DNA of 64,000 nucleotides from Hyunsoonleella aestuarii (GTDB lineage: Bacteria; Bacteroidota; Bacteroidia; Flavobacteriales; Flavobacteriaceae): the NCBI RefSeq assembly GCF_006148925.1, contig NZ_VAWB01000001.1:1826001-1890000 (forward strand), written 5' to 3'. A model generated the notes under the pieces. It was given only the letters and a program-made list of their open reading frames with translations, did no database searches and was not told the origin of the DNA. This document shows positions 1 through 7,598 of this stretch, piece after piece. Position numbers and translations under genes: made by a program. Positions within the stretch are counted from its first letter, which is position 1; every line of letters starts with the position of its first letter.

Positions 1-384
1 TTCTTTGGTTACTTGAAGTAACTTTTCTGTTTCTGGGTCAATTTCACCGACTGCGAAGGTGTAGGCGTGGTCACCATAAAATTCATTTTTTAATGCACCA
101 CAATCGATAGAAATAATATCGCCTTCTTTCAAAGGTTCGTTTGTAGGAAATCCATGTACCACCTGAGTATTAGGACTCATACATAAGGTGTTTGGGAAAT
201 CATATAACCCTAAAAAACCAGGTATGGCACCTTGGTCTCTAATATATTCTTCAGCAATTTTATCTAACTGAAGTGTTGTTACACCAGGTTTAATTTCTTT
301 GGCTAGAATACCAAGTGTTTTGGATACAATTAAGGCACTTTCGCGCATTAATTCAATTTCCTCTCTTGTTTTTACTACAATCAT
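1..384 (-). CDS. map: Methionine aminopeptidase type I, partial (N-terminal 128 residues)
   Basis: The gene starts at the ATG ending at 384 and runs off the left edge of the window, so only the first 128 of about 270 residues are present. The enzyme removes the initiator methionine from nascent proteins in the cytosol. The translation shows the type I start (VKTREEIELMRESA), the substrate-binding histidine in VVHGFP, and the first two metal-ligand aspartates in SIDCGA and YGDHAYTF, 11 residues apart as in the family. A perfect -7 element lies 16 nt upstream, so it appears to have its own promoter rather than depending on the upstream HAD gene. Confidence in the family is high; the missing C-terminal half cannot be judged. 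Confidence 0.93.
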   Translation of the reverse strand, partial: MIVVKTREEIELMRESALIVSKTLGILAKEIKPGVTTLQLDKIAEEYIRDQGAIPGFLGLYDFPNTLCMSPNTQVVHGFPTNEPLKEGDIISIDCGALKNEFYGDHAYTFAVGEIDPETEKLLQVTKE

Positions 385-400
385 GATTAAAAAATATGTG

Positions 401-408
401 CAAAGATA
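401..408 (-). promoter_or_regulatory. -7 promoter element for map
   Basis: On the minus strand this reads TATCTTTG, an exact match to the Bacteroidota -7 consensus TAnnTTTG, 16 nt before the map start codon. No clear -33 TTTG is seen at the usual spacing. Confidence 0.55.
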
Positions 409-428
409 CTCAAAAAAAGAGTTGCGAC

Positions 429-833
429 TTATTTGAAAAAATTGAAGAAACCCTTTTTCTTTTTGGGAATATTTGGTTCTTCATTAGTAAGTATTTGGTA
501 AACTTTTCCCCATCCCGGAAATCCACCAATATTACGATCATCTATAAATAAATCGGCGTGAATTTTTCTGCTATTTTCTAATGAGAATTGTTCTTCAGGA
601 AAACTTTTGTTAACTGCATAGAATAAAATACCTTGTTCTGAGCAAAACTGGACAGCTTCTTCCAATCGCTTTCCAGATCTATAGGTCCAAAGAATAAGAC
701 GATGTCCTTTTTCTTGAAGTTTCTTCAATGTTTCTAGTGCAAAAAGTTTTGGCTTACCAATTTTAGGATAAGCATCATCTACAATGGTGCCATCAAAATC
801 TACGGCGATTATTAGGGTTTCGCTGAAATTCAT
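429..833 (-). CDS. Small HAD-superfamily phosphatase-like protein
   Basis: A 134-residue cytosolic protein with HAD motif I (VDFDGTIVDD, Asp12 and Asp14) and a C-terminal acidic motif LFIDDRNIGGFPGW that would supply the Mg-binding carboxylates. A cap domain is essentially absent, as in short HAD proteins related to 5'(3')-deoxyribonucleotidases. Its substrate cannot be told from the sequence. The tail is lysine and phenylalanine rich (KKKKGFFNFFK). It lies between gpmI and map on the same strand with 38-44 nt gaps; a possible -7 element (TACATTTA) lies at 852-859. The start ATG is the only one before motif I. Confidence 0.75.
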   Translation of the reverse strand: MNFSETLIIAVDFDGTIVDDAYPKIGKPKLFALETLKKLQEKGHRLILWTYRSGKRLEEAVQFCSEQGILFYAVNKSFPEEQFSLENSRKIHADLFIDDRNIGGFPGWGKVYQILTNEEPNIPKKKKGFFNFFK

Positions 834-851
834 AAAAAAGAAAACATCACT

Positions 852-859
852 AAATGTAA
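852..859 (-). promoter_or_regulatory. Possible -7 element for the HAD-like gene
   Basis: The minus strand reads TACATTTA, 7 of 8 positions of TAnnTTTG, 18 nt upstream of the start at 833. It also overlaps the gap behind the gpmI stop, so the HAD gene may be expressed apart from gpmI. Confidence 0.35.
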
Positions 860-871
860 AGCTACAACTTT

Positions 872-2389
872 TTAAACTAATGAACGTCTAGTCATGGCTT
901 TGGGCTGTTCTACACCCATAAGTTTTAAAATGGTTGGTGCTAAATCGCCTAAAATACCATCTTTAATGGATTTTAAATCGTTATCTATTAATATAACAGG
1001 AACTGGATTAGTAGTATGTGCTGTATGTGGCGAGCCGTCGGGATTCATCATAGTTTCACAATTACCATGATCTGCAATTAGCAACGTTGTATAATCATTA
1101 TCTAAAGCCGTAGTAACCACATCTTTTACACATACATCAACGGCTTCACAGGCTTTAATGGCAGCATCCATAACGCCAGTATGACCAACCATGTCGCCAT
1201 TAGCAAAATTTAAACAAACAAAATCGACATCGCCTTTTTCCAATTCTGGAACTAAAGCATCTCTAAGTTCGTAAGCGCTCATTTCTGGTTTTAAATCGTA
1301 TGTCGCCACTTTTGGAGAGTTTCTTAAAATACGCGATTCTCCTTCAAAAGGCGTTTCTTGTCCACCAGAAAAGAAAAATGTAACATGAGGATATTTTTCA
1401 GTTTCGGCTATTCTAATTTGTTTTTTCTTATTTTTTTCGAGAACCTCTCCTAATGTTTCGGTTAAGTTTTCTTTATTAAATATAACCTTCACATTTTCAT
1501 AACTATCATCATAATTAGTTAACGTTACATAATGAAGGTTTAATTTTTTCATGTCATAGTCTGGAAAATCAACTTGAGATAATACTTCAGTTAATTCTCT
1601 TCCACGATCTGTTCTAAAATTAAAGAAAATAATAACGTCACCCTCTTTCACTTTTGCTACAGGATTATCATTTTCATCAACCATAATAATTGGTTTGATA
1701 AATTCGTCGGTTATATCATTCTTGTAACTTTCATTTATGGTCTCGACAGCATTTTTAGAAAAACTCCCTTTAGCATTTACAATGGCATCATAAGCCAATT
1801 TAACACGTTCCCAGCGTTTATCTCTGTCCATTGCATAATACCGTCCCGATATTGATGCCAATTTGGTCTGGCCATTTTTGAGGTGGTCATGTAATTTAGA
1901 AACAAAACCGCTTCCAGTTTTCGGGCCAACATCACGACCATCTGTAAAGCCATGCACATAAGTGTTTTTTAAACCAAATTCATTAGCGGCATCTATTAAA
2001 CCAAAAAGGTGATTTATGTGCGAATGTACACCACCATCGCTTAAAAGTCCCAGAAAGTGTAAATCTTTATTATTTTCTTTAGCATAATGAAAAGCATCAA
2101 CTAAAACTTTTTCTTTATTAAGTGTTTTATTTTCAACAGCTAAATTTACTTTAACAAGATCTTGATACACAATTCGTCCTGCACCAAGATTCATGTGTCC
2201 AACTTCGCTATTACCCATTTGACCTTCTGGTAATCCTACATGTAAACCGTCTGTTCTTAAAGAGGCACTTGGATATTTTGTATACAATGAATCTATAAAA
2301 GGTGTGTTTGCATTATCGATTGCAGATACCTTTGGGTCCGGTGATTTCCCCCACCCGTCAAGAATCATTAAGATGACTTTTTTATTCAT
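872..2389 (-). CDS. gpmI: 2,3-bisphosphoglycerate-independent phosphoglycerate mutase
   Basis: A 505-residue cytosolic glycolytic enzyme that interconverts 3- and 2-phosphoglycerate. It belongs to the alkaline phosphatase superfamily. Visible motifs are MILDGWG with the metal ligand Asp11, the phospho-acceptor Ser61 in MGNSEVGH, HGFTDGRDVGP, the SGRYYAMDRDKRWER substrate-binding stretch, and the C-terminal metal site LIADHGNCE followed by HTAHTTNPVP. Length matches the family (about 505-515). An exact -7 element lies at 2412-2419, 22 nt upstream. Nothing is missing or unusual. Confidence 0.97.
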   Translation of the reverse strand: MNKKVILMILDGWGKSPDPKVSAIDNANTPFIDSLYTKYPSASLRTDGLHVGLPEGQMGNSEVGHMNLGAGRIVYQDLVKVNLAVENKTLNKEKVLVDAFHYAKENNKDLHFLGLLSDGGVHSHINHLFGLIDAANEFGLKNTYVHGFTDGRDVGPKTGSGFVSKLHDHLKNGQTKLASISGRYYAMDRDKRWERVKLAYDAIVNAKGSFSKNAVETINESYKNDITDEFIKPIIMVDENDNPVAKVKEGDVIIFFNFRTDRGRELTEVLSQVDFPDYDMKKLNLHYVTLTNYDDSYENVKVIFNKENLTETLGEVLEKNKKKQIRIAETEKYPHVTFFFSGGQETPFEGESRILRNSPKVATYDLKPEMSAYELRDALVPELEKGDVDFVCLNFANGDMVGHTGVMDAAIKACEAVDVCVKDVVTTALDNDYTTLLIADHGNCETMMNPDGSPHTAHTTNPVPVILIDNDLKSIKDGILGDLAPTILKLMGVEQPKAMTRRSLV

Positions 2390-2411
2390 TTTGGTTTAAA
2401 TTTTGACCGCT

Positions 2412-2419
2412 CAAAGATA
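2412..2419 (-). promoter_or_regulatory. -7 promoter element for gpmI
   Basis: The minus strand reads TATCTTTG, an exact TAnnTTTG match, 22 nt upstream of the gpmI ATG. The -33 region is T-rich but has no clean TTTG. Confidence 0.55.
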
Positions 2420-2635
2420 AAAAAGTAAAACCAGAAAGTTCTTTAAATACATCTTTAATTACTTGTTAAACATGGAGTTTTAGCGGAATATTAATTTTTT
2501 ATTGTTCTATTAAAGAAACCTAAAAGAAAAGTTAAAAATGTGTTATTTATTATTTTTTATGTAACAAATTAAAAAATATGTCGTCTCTTTAGTATATCAA
2601 AAAACGAATCATTAATCAAATTAAATTCTTTCATC

Positions 2636-3031
2636 ATGAAAAAAACATTCATTATTTCCGCATTAGCGTTATGTTTCTCAATTGTTACAGTTAACGCTAA
2701 AACATTTGACACTGCAGTTACTAATTATGAAACAACGGCTTATTTTAAAGTTAGCCCTTTTTGTGTTTCCATTGCTAAAGGTGACATCGATACAGTTAAA
2801 AAACTTATTAATTTAGGTGCTGATATCAATGAGAGATCTAATGGCATGACTCCAGTTATGTATGCGGCAAAATTTAACAGAGCTGACATTTTAGAACTTT
2901 TGATTTCTAAAGGAGCTAAATTAAAAGCTAAATCAGACAAAGGTATGACAGCTTTAAAATATGCTGAATTGCATAAGGCTAAAGATGCACATGCCATTAT
3001 TAAAGATGCTTTGACAAAAAAGAAAAAGTAA
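2636..3031 (+). CDS. Exported ankyrin-repeat protein
   Basis: A 131-residue protein with a Sec signal peptide (MKKTFIISALALCFSIVTVNA, cleavage predicted after VNA) and two to three ankyrin repeats from about residue 42. Repeat hallmarks include GDIDTVKKLINLGADINERS, TPVMYAAKFNRADILELLIS and TALKYAELHKAKDA. It should therefore be a small periplasmic protein-binding module. It stands alone, with a 246-nt gap from divergent gpmI and a strong terminator downstream. Small exported ankyrin proteins of this layout are common in Flavobacteriaceae; the partner is unknown. Confidence 0.85.
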   Translation: MKKTFIISALALCFSIVTVNAKTFDTAVTNYETTAYFKVSPFCVSIAKGDIDTVKKLINLGADINERSNGMTPVMYAAKFNRADILELLISKGAKLKAKSDKGMTALKYAELHKAKDAHAIIKDALTKKKK

Positions 3032-3085
3032 ATTATATATAACTAAATTGTTATATTTATTAGAACAGAGCTAGTCACTCTAGAA

Positions 3086-3110
3086 AAAGCCCTTATAAAG
3101 GGCTTTTTTT
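3086..3110 (+). terminator. Rho-independent terminator after the ankyrin gene
   Basis: The arms AAAGCCCTT and AAGGGCTTT, separated by ATA, are followed by a T run. The last bases overlap the end of the convergent M48 gene (stop at 3109). Confidence 0.9.
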
Positions 3111-3876
3111 ATTGATCTTTATATTTCTCAATAGCTTCTCGAATCTTTTCTATTCTATTATCGGGGTCTGGATGGGTGCTTTGAAACTCTGGCACTCGAC
3201 TAGGGCCTGCTGCAGCTTTAAGTATTTCCATAACACCAATCATTTCTTCAGGATTATAATTTGCTTTTATCATAAAAAGAACCCCTAATTCGTCACTTTC
3301 TAATTCGTCATCTCTTCCATTGGTAAGCAATGTGTTTTGTCCAATACCATTAATTAATCCACCCATGTCCGCTCCAACAGAACCCGCGGTTGTAAGACCT
3401 TGCCAATATTCACTTTCAGCTATTCGTTCCGCACTATGTCGTCCCAAGACGTGCCCTATTTCATGACCCAAAACGCCGGCAAGTTGGTCTTCATTCTCTA
3501 GTTTTGAAAATAATGCATGAGTTATGAATATTTGTCCTCCTGGAAGCGCAAAAGCGTTAATCGTATTGGGGTCAGCTAGTAAATGAAACTCATACTTATA
3601 AGGAGTTTCTTTTGCAATACTATTATTTACTAATTTACTGCCAACATTGTCAACCAAACCTTGATACTGATTGTTAGGGTGCAGACCACCATGTTGTTTC
3701 GCCATTTGGGGTGCACTTTGAAGACCTATAGCTATTTCTTTATCTGGAGTCATAGAAATAGTCTGTGTTCTTCCTGTGTAGGGGTTAACTTCTTGTTGAC
3801 TGCATCTTTTTAAAATAAAGAAAATAGCGATAGCAGCTCCTATTAGCAATCTAACTTTTAGGTTTCTTCCTCTCAT
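3109..3876 (-). CDS. M48-family zinc metalloprotease, membrane anchored
   Basis: A 255-residue protein with an N-terminal hydrophobic segment (about residues 9-22) ending in a cysteine (Cys25) that does not fit a standard lipobox, so a signal anchor is the safer reading. The peptidase domain carries HEIGHVLGRH (His138, Glu139, His142) and the third zinc ligand in DELESDELGV. The C-terminal STHPDPDNRIEKI is typical of M48 proteins of the BepA/LoiP group, which act in the periplasm on misassembled outer-membrane proteins. It is a single gene with its own possible -7 element. The precise role is inferred from family only. Confidence 0.88.
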   Translation of the reverse strand: MRGRNLKVRLLIGAAIAIFFILKRCSQQEVNPYTGRTQTISMTPDKEIAIGLQSAPQMAKQHGGLHPNNQYQGLVDNVGSKLVNNSIAKETPYKYEFHLLADPNTINAFALPGGQIFITHALFSKLENEDQLAGVLGHEIGHVLGRHSAERIAESEYWQGLTTAGSVGADMGGLINGIGQNTLLTNGRDDELESDELGVLFMIKANYNPEEMIGVMEILKAAAGPSRVPEFQSTHPDPDNRIEKIREAIEKYKDQ

Positions 3877-3893
3877 GATAAAAATTTAGTAAC

Positions 3894-3901
3894 TAAAATT
3901 A
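3894..3901 (-). promoter_or_regulatory. Possible -7 element for the M48 protease gene
   Basis: The minus strand reads TAATTTTA, 17 nt before the start at 3876. It matches TAnnTTTG at all but the last base. The area is very AT-rich, so chance is a real possibility. Confidence 0.3.
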
Positions 3902-3950
3902 CAAAAAATTATAATTTTATAATCTAGGTATTCCATATATTGTTGACACA

Positions 3951-3958
3951 TACTTTTG
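3951..3958 (+). promoter_or_regulatory. -7 promoter element for the acetyltransferase gene
   Basis: TACTTTTG is an exact TAnnTTTG match, 40 nt upstream of the chosen ATG at 3999. A transcription start near 3963 would exclude any longer N-terminus. Confidence 0.45.
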
Positions 3959-3998
3959 GCAATTGTCACATGTTAATTTAAACAGAATTATTTCTATT

Positions 3999-4424
3999 AT
4001 GACCTGCGAATTTAAAATTTTAGAAAGTAAGAATATACATTTAGTAGTTCCTCTGGTTGAAAAATTAAATGATTATAAAGTTTCTGCCGAGGTGCTAGAA
4101 TCTCGTTTTATAGAAATGACAAAACAGAATTACGAATGTGCTGTTATTTGTGATAATAATAAAATAATTGGAGTTTCAGGATTATGGTATTGTACAAGAC
4201 ATTATTCGGGTAAAAGCGTCGAGCCAGATCATGTCTATATTGATGAATCTTATAGAGGGAAAGGAATTGGCAAAGCTTTTTTTAATTGGATTTACAGTTA
4301 TGTTAAAGATAAAGGTTGTGAAACAATTGAATTAAATACCTATGTGAGCAATCCAAGTTCTCATAAATTTTATTATAATGAGGGATTCAGAATTTTAGGA
4401 TTTCACTTTCTAAAGAATGTATAA
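3999..4424 (+). CDS. GNAT-family N-acetyltransferase
   Basis: A 141-residue protein with one GNAT domain. The acetyl-CoA binding loop is YRGKGIGKAFFNWI, preceded by the beta-4 strand VYIDESY and followed by the NPSSHKFYYNEGFRILGFHF tail typical of the fold. I chose the ATG at 3999; an in-frame TTG at 3963 would add 12 residues but lies almost on the predicted transcription start. The substrate cannot be told. It converges on pepE with a gap of only 2 nt and no terminator between them. Confidence 0.85.
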   Translation: MTCEFKILESKNIHLVVPLVEKLNDYKVSAEVLESRFIEMTKQNYECAVICDNNKIIGVSGLWYCTRHYSGKSVEPDHVYIDESYRGKGIGKAFFNWIYSYVKDKGCETIELNTYVSNPSSHKFYYNEGFRILGFHFLKNV

Positions 4425-4426
4425 TT

Positions 4427-5134
4427 TTAGTTTAATAAGTTGAGTTCAGTTTCTGGAGATACCTCATAAGGAGTCTTATTATATTGAAAAATTCTAGCGT
4501 TTAAATTTCCTTTTAAAATAATTGAATCTTCTTTTACACTTAACCAACTGCCTTCTCTTAAACCCACAACTGGTTCTGTATTAAAATTATGAAACTCTTT
4601 AATTCTTGTTTCGCGAGTTTCGCCCATATGCTTGCTATTCACATCGGGATCCAAATAATGCGGATTAATATTAAAAGGAACAAAACCAAGTGCCTTGAAG
4701 CTAGGTGGGTAAATAATAGGCATGTCATTAGTAGTTTTAATAGTTAGGCCACAAATGTTACTTCCAGCACTAGTACCTAAGTATGGTGTCCCATTGTCAA
4801 TCGCTTTTTTTAAAGGTTCTATTAGGTTATTTTTATATAAAGTATTTGTGAGCAAAAAGGTGTTGCCACCACCGGTAAATATAGCTTTAGCATTTTTAAT
4901 GCAATCATTAGGGTTTTTAAAAGTATGAAGTCCAGAAACGGTTTTATCGATTTTAGAAAATGCTTTACTTACTTTTTCAGTGTATAGGTCATGTGAGATT
5001 CCACTAGGTCGAGCATAAGGAATAAATATGATTTCATTTTTTCCCTCAAAAAAAACAACTAAATCATCTAAAAGGTATTCTAAATAGTCTCCACCATGTA
5101 GTGTGGAAGTGCTGGCAATAATAATGTTTTTCAT
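4427..5134 (-). CDS. pepE: Dipeptidase E (peptidase family S51)
   Basis: A 235-residue cytosolic serine peptidase that cleaves dipeptides with an N-terminal aspartate. The catalytic Ser122 sits in LGTSAGSN, Asp137 in TTNDMPI and His159 in INPHYLD; these match the order and spacing of E. coli PepE (Ser120, Asp135, His157). The stretch GETRETRIKEFH is also a family signature. I chose the ATG at 5134 because it gives the family start MKNIIIASTSTLHGG; an in-frame ATG at 5167 adds 11 unsupported residues and lies upstream of the likely promoter. A -7-like TAATTTTA is at 5155-5162. Confidence 0.93.
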   Translation of the reverse strand: MKNIIIASTSTLHGGDYLEYLLDDLVVFFEGKNEIIFIPYARPSGISHDLYTEKVSKAFSKIDKTVSGLHTFKNPNDCIKNAKAIFTGGGNTFLLTNTLYKNNLIEPLKKAIDNGTPYLGTSAGSNICGLTIKTTNDMPIIYPPSFKALGFVPFNINPHYLDPDVNSKHMGETRETRIKEFHNFNTEPVVGLREGSWLSVKEDSIILKGNLNARIFQYNKTPYEVSPETELNLLN

Positions 5135-5154
5135 TACAATTAACTTTAGTGATG

Positions 5155-5162
5155 TAAAATTA
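5155..5162 (-). promoter_or_regulatory. Possible -7 element for pepE
   Basis: The minus strand reads TAATTTTA, 20 nt before the preferred ATG at 5134. If used, it rules out the longer start at 5167. Confidence 0.35.
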
Positions 5163-5245
5163 GACATTTATGATATGTATTAAAACTTTAAAGCCATTTC
5201 AATAGAAAAAAAGAATTTAAAATGTTATTTTTAGTAAAAATTGAT

Positions 5246-6043
5246 ATGAAGAATACACTTTTATATTTACTTGTTTTTATTAGCTTTCATTGTATAGCTC
5301 AAAACTTCGATCGTATTAATGTTAATGGAAAAGTAATCGTTGAAGGCAATGATATTTCAGGAATTACAATATTTAATGCGTCTTCAAATAAAGGTGTTAT
5401 TACTAACGAAAATGGAGAATTCAATTTGCAAGTTGGTTTGAATGATTTAATTGAAGTTAGTGCTCTGCAATATCAAAATATAAATTTTAGGGTTAATGAA
5501 GACATCATTAATTCTAGCTCAATGAAAATTTTTTTAATTGAAGAAATAAATCAATTAGCCGAAGTTATTGTGTTTTCAAAGAATTTAACTGGAGATTTAG
5601 ATGTGGATATTTCAAGAAAGAAACTTTTTAAACCAAAGTTAGATGTCTTGTATTTTGGAATAAAGAATAAAGAAGAATTTGAATTTGAAAAAGATCTTAG
5701 CACAAAGGTCGAAAACATTTCAATTGAAAGGCAACATTTACCTATGGTTAATGGACTTAATGTTGTTAATGTGGTCGATCAATTGCTTTTACCTCTTTTC
5801 AGATCTGAAGTAAGAAATAAAGAAAAACTTGGGATTCCAGACGTTCCCATAGAGTCTGTAAAGTATTATTTTGGTTCAGAATTTTTAATAAACAACTTTA
5901 ATATTCCAGAACACCGAGTTGAAGAATTTATACGTTATGTTGAAGGAAAAAATTTCAATTTTGATCTCTTGAACTACGGTAGAGAAATAGAGTTTTTGGA
6001 AGTTCTATATCAACGAAGTAAAGAGTTTTTGGAAGCCAAATAA
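5246..6043 (+). CDS. Exported carboxypeptidase-regulatory-like (CarboxypepD_reg) protein, paralog 1
   Basis: A 265-residue protein starting with a Sec signal peptide (MKNTLLYLLVFISFHCIAQN). Residues about 25-110 form a carboxypeptidase-regulatory beta-sandwich: GKVIVEGNDISGITIFN, then VITNENGEFNLQVGLND, then SALQYQ. The rest has no recognised domain. The ATG at 5246 is preferred over one at 5222 because the signal peptide begins there. It resembles the next gene through the whole N-terminal half, including the shared stretch LTGDL, so the two are tandem duplicates. Such proteins are usually periplasmic or outer-membrane associated; the function is unknown. Confidence 0.8.
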   Translation: MKNTLLYLLVFISFHCIAQNFDRINVNGKVIVEGNDISGITIFNASSNKGVITNENGEFNLQVGLNDLIEVSALQYQNINFRVNEDIINSSSMKIFLIEEINQLAEVIVFSKNLTGDLDVDISRKKLFKPKLDVLYFGIKNKEEFEFEKDLSTKVENISIERQHLPMVNGLNVVNVVDQLLLPLFRSEVRNKEKLGIPDVPIESVKYYFGSEFLINNFNIPEHRVEEFIRYVEGKNFNFDLLNYGREIEFLEVLYQRSKEFLEAK

Positions 6044-6062
6044 AAACTTTTAACAAAAGTTT
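6044..6062 (+). other. Small hairpin after paralog 1
   Basis: AAACTTTT and AAAAGTTT with a 3-nt loop directly follow the stop codon. There is no T run after it, so it is at best a weak terminator or an mRNA 3' stabiliser. Confidence 0.35.
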
Positions 6063-6122
6063 AAATCCTAATTACATTTTATTTAAGAGATCAAAGGCGT
6101 TCTTTGAAGTTTTCAGACATTA

Positions 6123-6923
6123 ATGAAGCGGCTAATATTTTTATCAACTTTATTGTTTATTGTTAATATACATTTGGGTTTTTCACAATCAGTTGAAATT
6201 GAAGGTAAGATTGTAAGCACTTCAAACGTTGAAAATATTCATGTAATAAATAAAACTAAACAATACTTTACTACTACAAACAAAGAGGGTCTATTTATAA
6301 TTTATGTAAGTATTAACGATACGTTGCAATTTTCATCTATTCAACATAAAATGCATTCAGTAATTATTAACGATGCTGTAATAGCATCGAAGAATATATT
6401 TGTAAATCTAAAAGAGCAAGTTAACGAACTTGATGAGGTATTAGTGGGGAAGATACTAACGGGAGATTTAGCCTCAGATTTAAAAAACGTAGAAGGCGAC
6501 CCACCAATAAATTTTTATGATGTGGGAATACCCGGTTATACTGGAAAAATTGCAACGCAAAGCGAAAGGCGCTTAAGTGAAGCTGGAGAATTTAAACCTA
6601 AGATGCTGTTGGGTGCTTTAACAGGAGGAATTTCTTTAAATCCAATATTGAATGGCATTTCTGGAAGAACCAAAATGCTTAAAAATAGAGTTGCTATTGA
6701 ATCAAAAGAGACTCTAATTCGAAGTATAAAGGCACGTTTAACTGTAGATTTTTTAGCATCTAATCCATTAAAAGAGGAACGGTTGGCAGATTTTTTTTAT
6801 TTCTGTGCAGACGACCCAAACTTTTTATCACACTGCTACCGGCAATCAGATTTTAAAATATTAATCTTTTTAAGAAAGAAATATAGGCAGTATCAAGAAA
6901 ACATCAAGTTTTCTGAGGATTAA
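6123..6923 (+). CDS. Exported carboxypeptidase-regulatory-like protein, paralog 2
   Basis: A 266-residue protein with signal peptide MKRLIFLSTLLFIVNIHLGFS and a beta-sandwich of the CarboxypepD_reg type (EGKIVSTSNVENIHVINKT, then TTNKEGLFIIYVSINDTLQFSSIQ). The motif LDEVLVGKILTGDLASDL aligns with LAEVIVFSKNLTGDLDVDI of paralog 1, confirming tandem duplication. The C-terminal half (RRLSEAGEFKP, ISLNPILNGISGRTK) is typical of a family seen in Flavobacteriaceae next to DUF6702 and M1 genes. The function is not known. It is followed 60 nt later by the DUF6702 gene, probably in one transcript. Confidence 0.8.
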   Translation: MKRLIFLSTLLFIVNIHLGFSQSVEIEGKIVSTSNVENIHVINKTKQYFTTTNKEGLFIIYVSINDTLQFSSIQHKMHSVIINDAVIASKNIFVNLKEQVNELDEVLVGKILTGDLASDLKNVEGDPPINFYDVGIPGYTGKIATQSERRLSEAGEFKPKMLLGALTGGISLNPILNGISGRTKMLKNRVAIESKETLIRSIKARLTVDFLASNPLKEERLADFFYFCADDPNFLSHCYRQSDFKILIFLRKKYRQYQENIKFSED

Positions 6924-6983
6924 TTATTTTCGGAATGCTTTTTGAAATATCAAAATAATTACTTTTACAAAAAAAATCAATAA

Positions 6984-7487
6984 ATGAAATACAGATTACT
7001 TCTTCTATCGTTATTGCTAATTCCTTTGTTTGCTTTTACCCTTGCACATAAGTATTATATTAGTGTGACGCAAATTGATTATGTAAAAGATAAAGAATCG
7101 GTTCAAATAATTACCCGAATTTTTATTGATGATTTTGAAAATTTGCTGAGAGAGCGATATGATGAAAATATAATTCTAGCAGGAGAAGATGAACCCACAA
7201 CTGTTGATATGTATATGGAACGGTACTTGGATGAAAAAATTAAAATTAAAATAAACAATGAAGAAGTATATTTTACATTTATTGGTAAGGAATATGATAT
7301 TGATATTGTTCGATGTTTTTTGGAAATTGAAGAGGTGAAAAGAATAAATTCCTTCGAAATATCAAATCAAGTTTTGTTTGATTTATTTGAAGATCAGCAA
7401 AATATTATTAAGACAAATATTAACGCTTCTAAAAAAAGTTACATTCTCATTTCGCATGACAATACTGCTGTGTTAAATTTTAATTAA
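6984..7487 (+). CDS. DUF6702-family exported protein
   Basis: A 167-residue protein with signal peptide MKYRLLLLSLLLIPLFAFTLA. The mature part begins HKYYISVTQIDYV and is mostly beta strands with an acidic middle. This pattern (HKFYVSVTEIEY-like start, L/IARVFIDDFE-like strand, then LFDLFEDQQNI and SFLL-like close) is that of DUF6702, which flavobacteria carry immediately before an M1 metallopeptidase, as here. It may be a partner or chaperone of that peptidase; this is inference from gene order. The name is from memory of the family. Confidence 0.75.
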   Translation: MKYRLLLLSLLLIPLFAFTLAHKYYISVTQIDYVKDKESVQIITRIFIDDFENLLRERYDENIILAGEDEPTTVDMYMERYLDEKIKIKINNEEVYFTFIGKEYDIDIVRCFLEIEEVKRINSFEISNQVLFDLFEDQQNIIKTNINASKKSYILISHDNTAVLNFN

Positions 7488-7598
7488 AATAAAGTTATTA
7501 ATGTATCGAAATGATTATTTTCGAGCGTTTTTAGTGAAAACAACACAATATATTCTCCTTAAAAACAGCATTTATTGTATTTAATTTAAAAATAGATA

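Noticed and set aside
1777-1959. 60-codon open frame inside gpmI in another frame
   Set aside because: It lies wholly within the well-supported gpmI gene on the same strand, has no family signal, and is expected by chance.
3963-3998. N-terminal extension of the acetyltransferase from TTG 3963
   Set aside because: The extension adds no GNAT sequence and begins 4 nt after the -7 element; ATG 3999 fits better.
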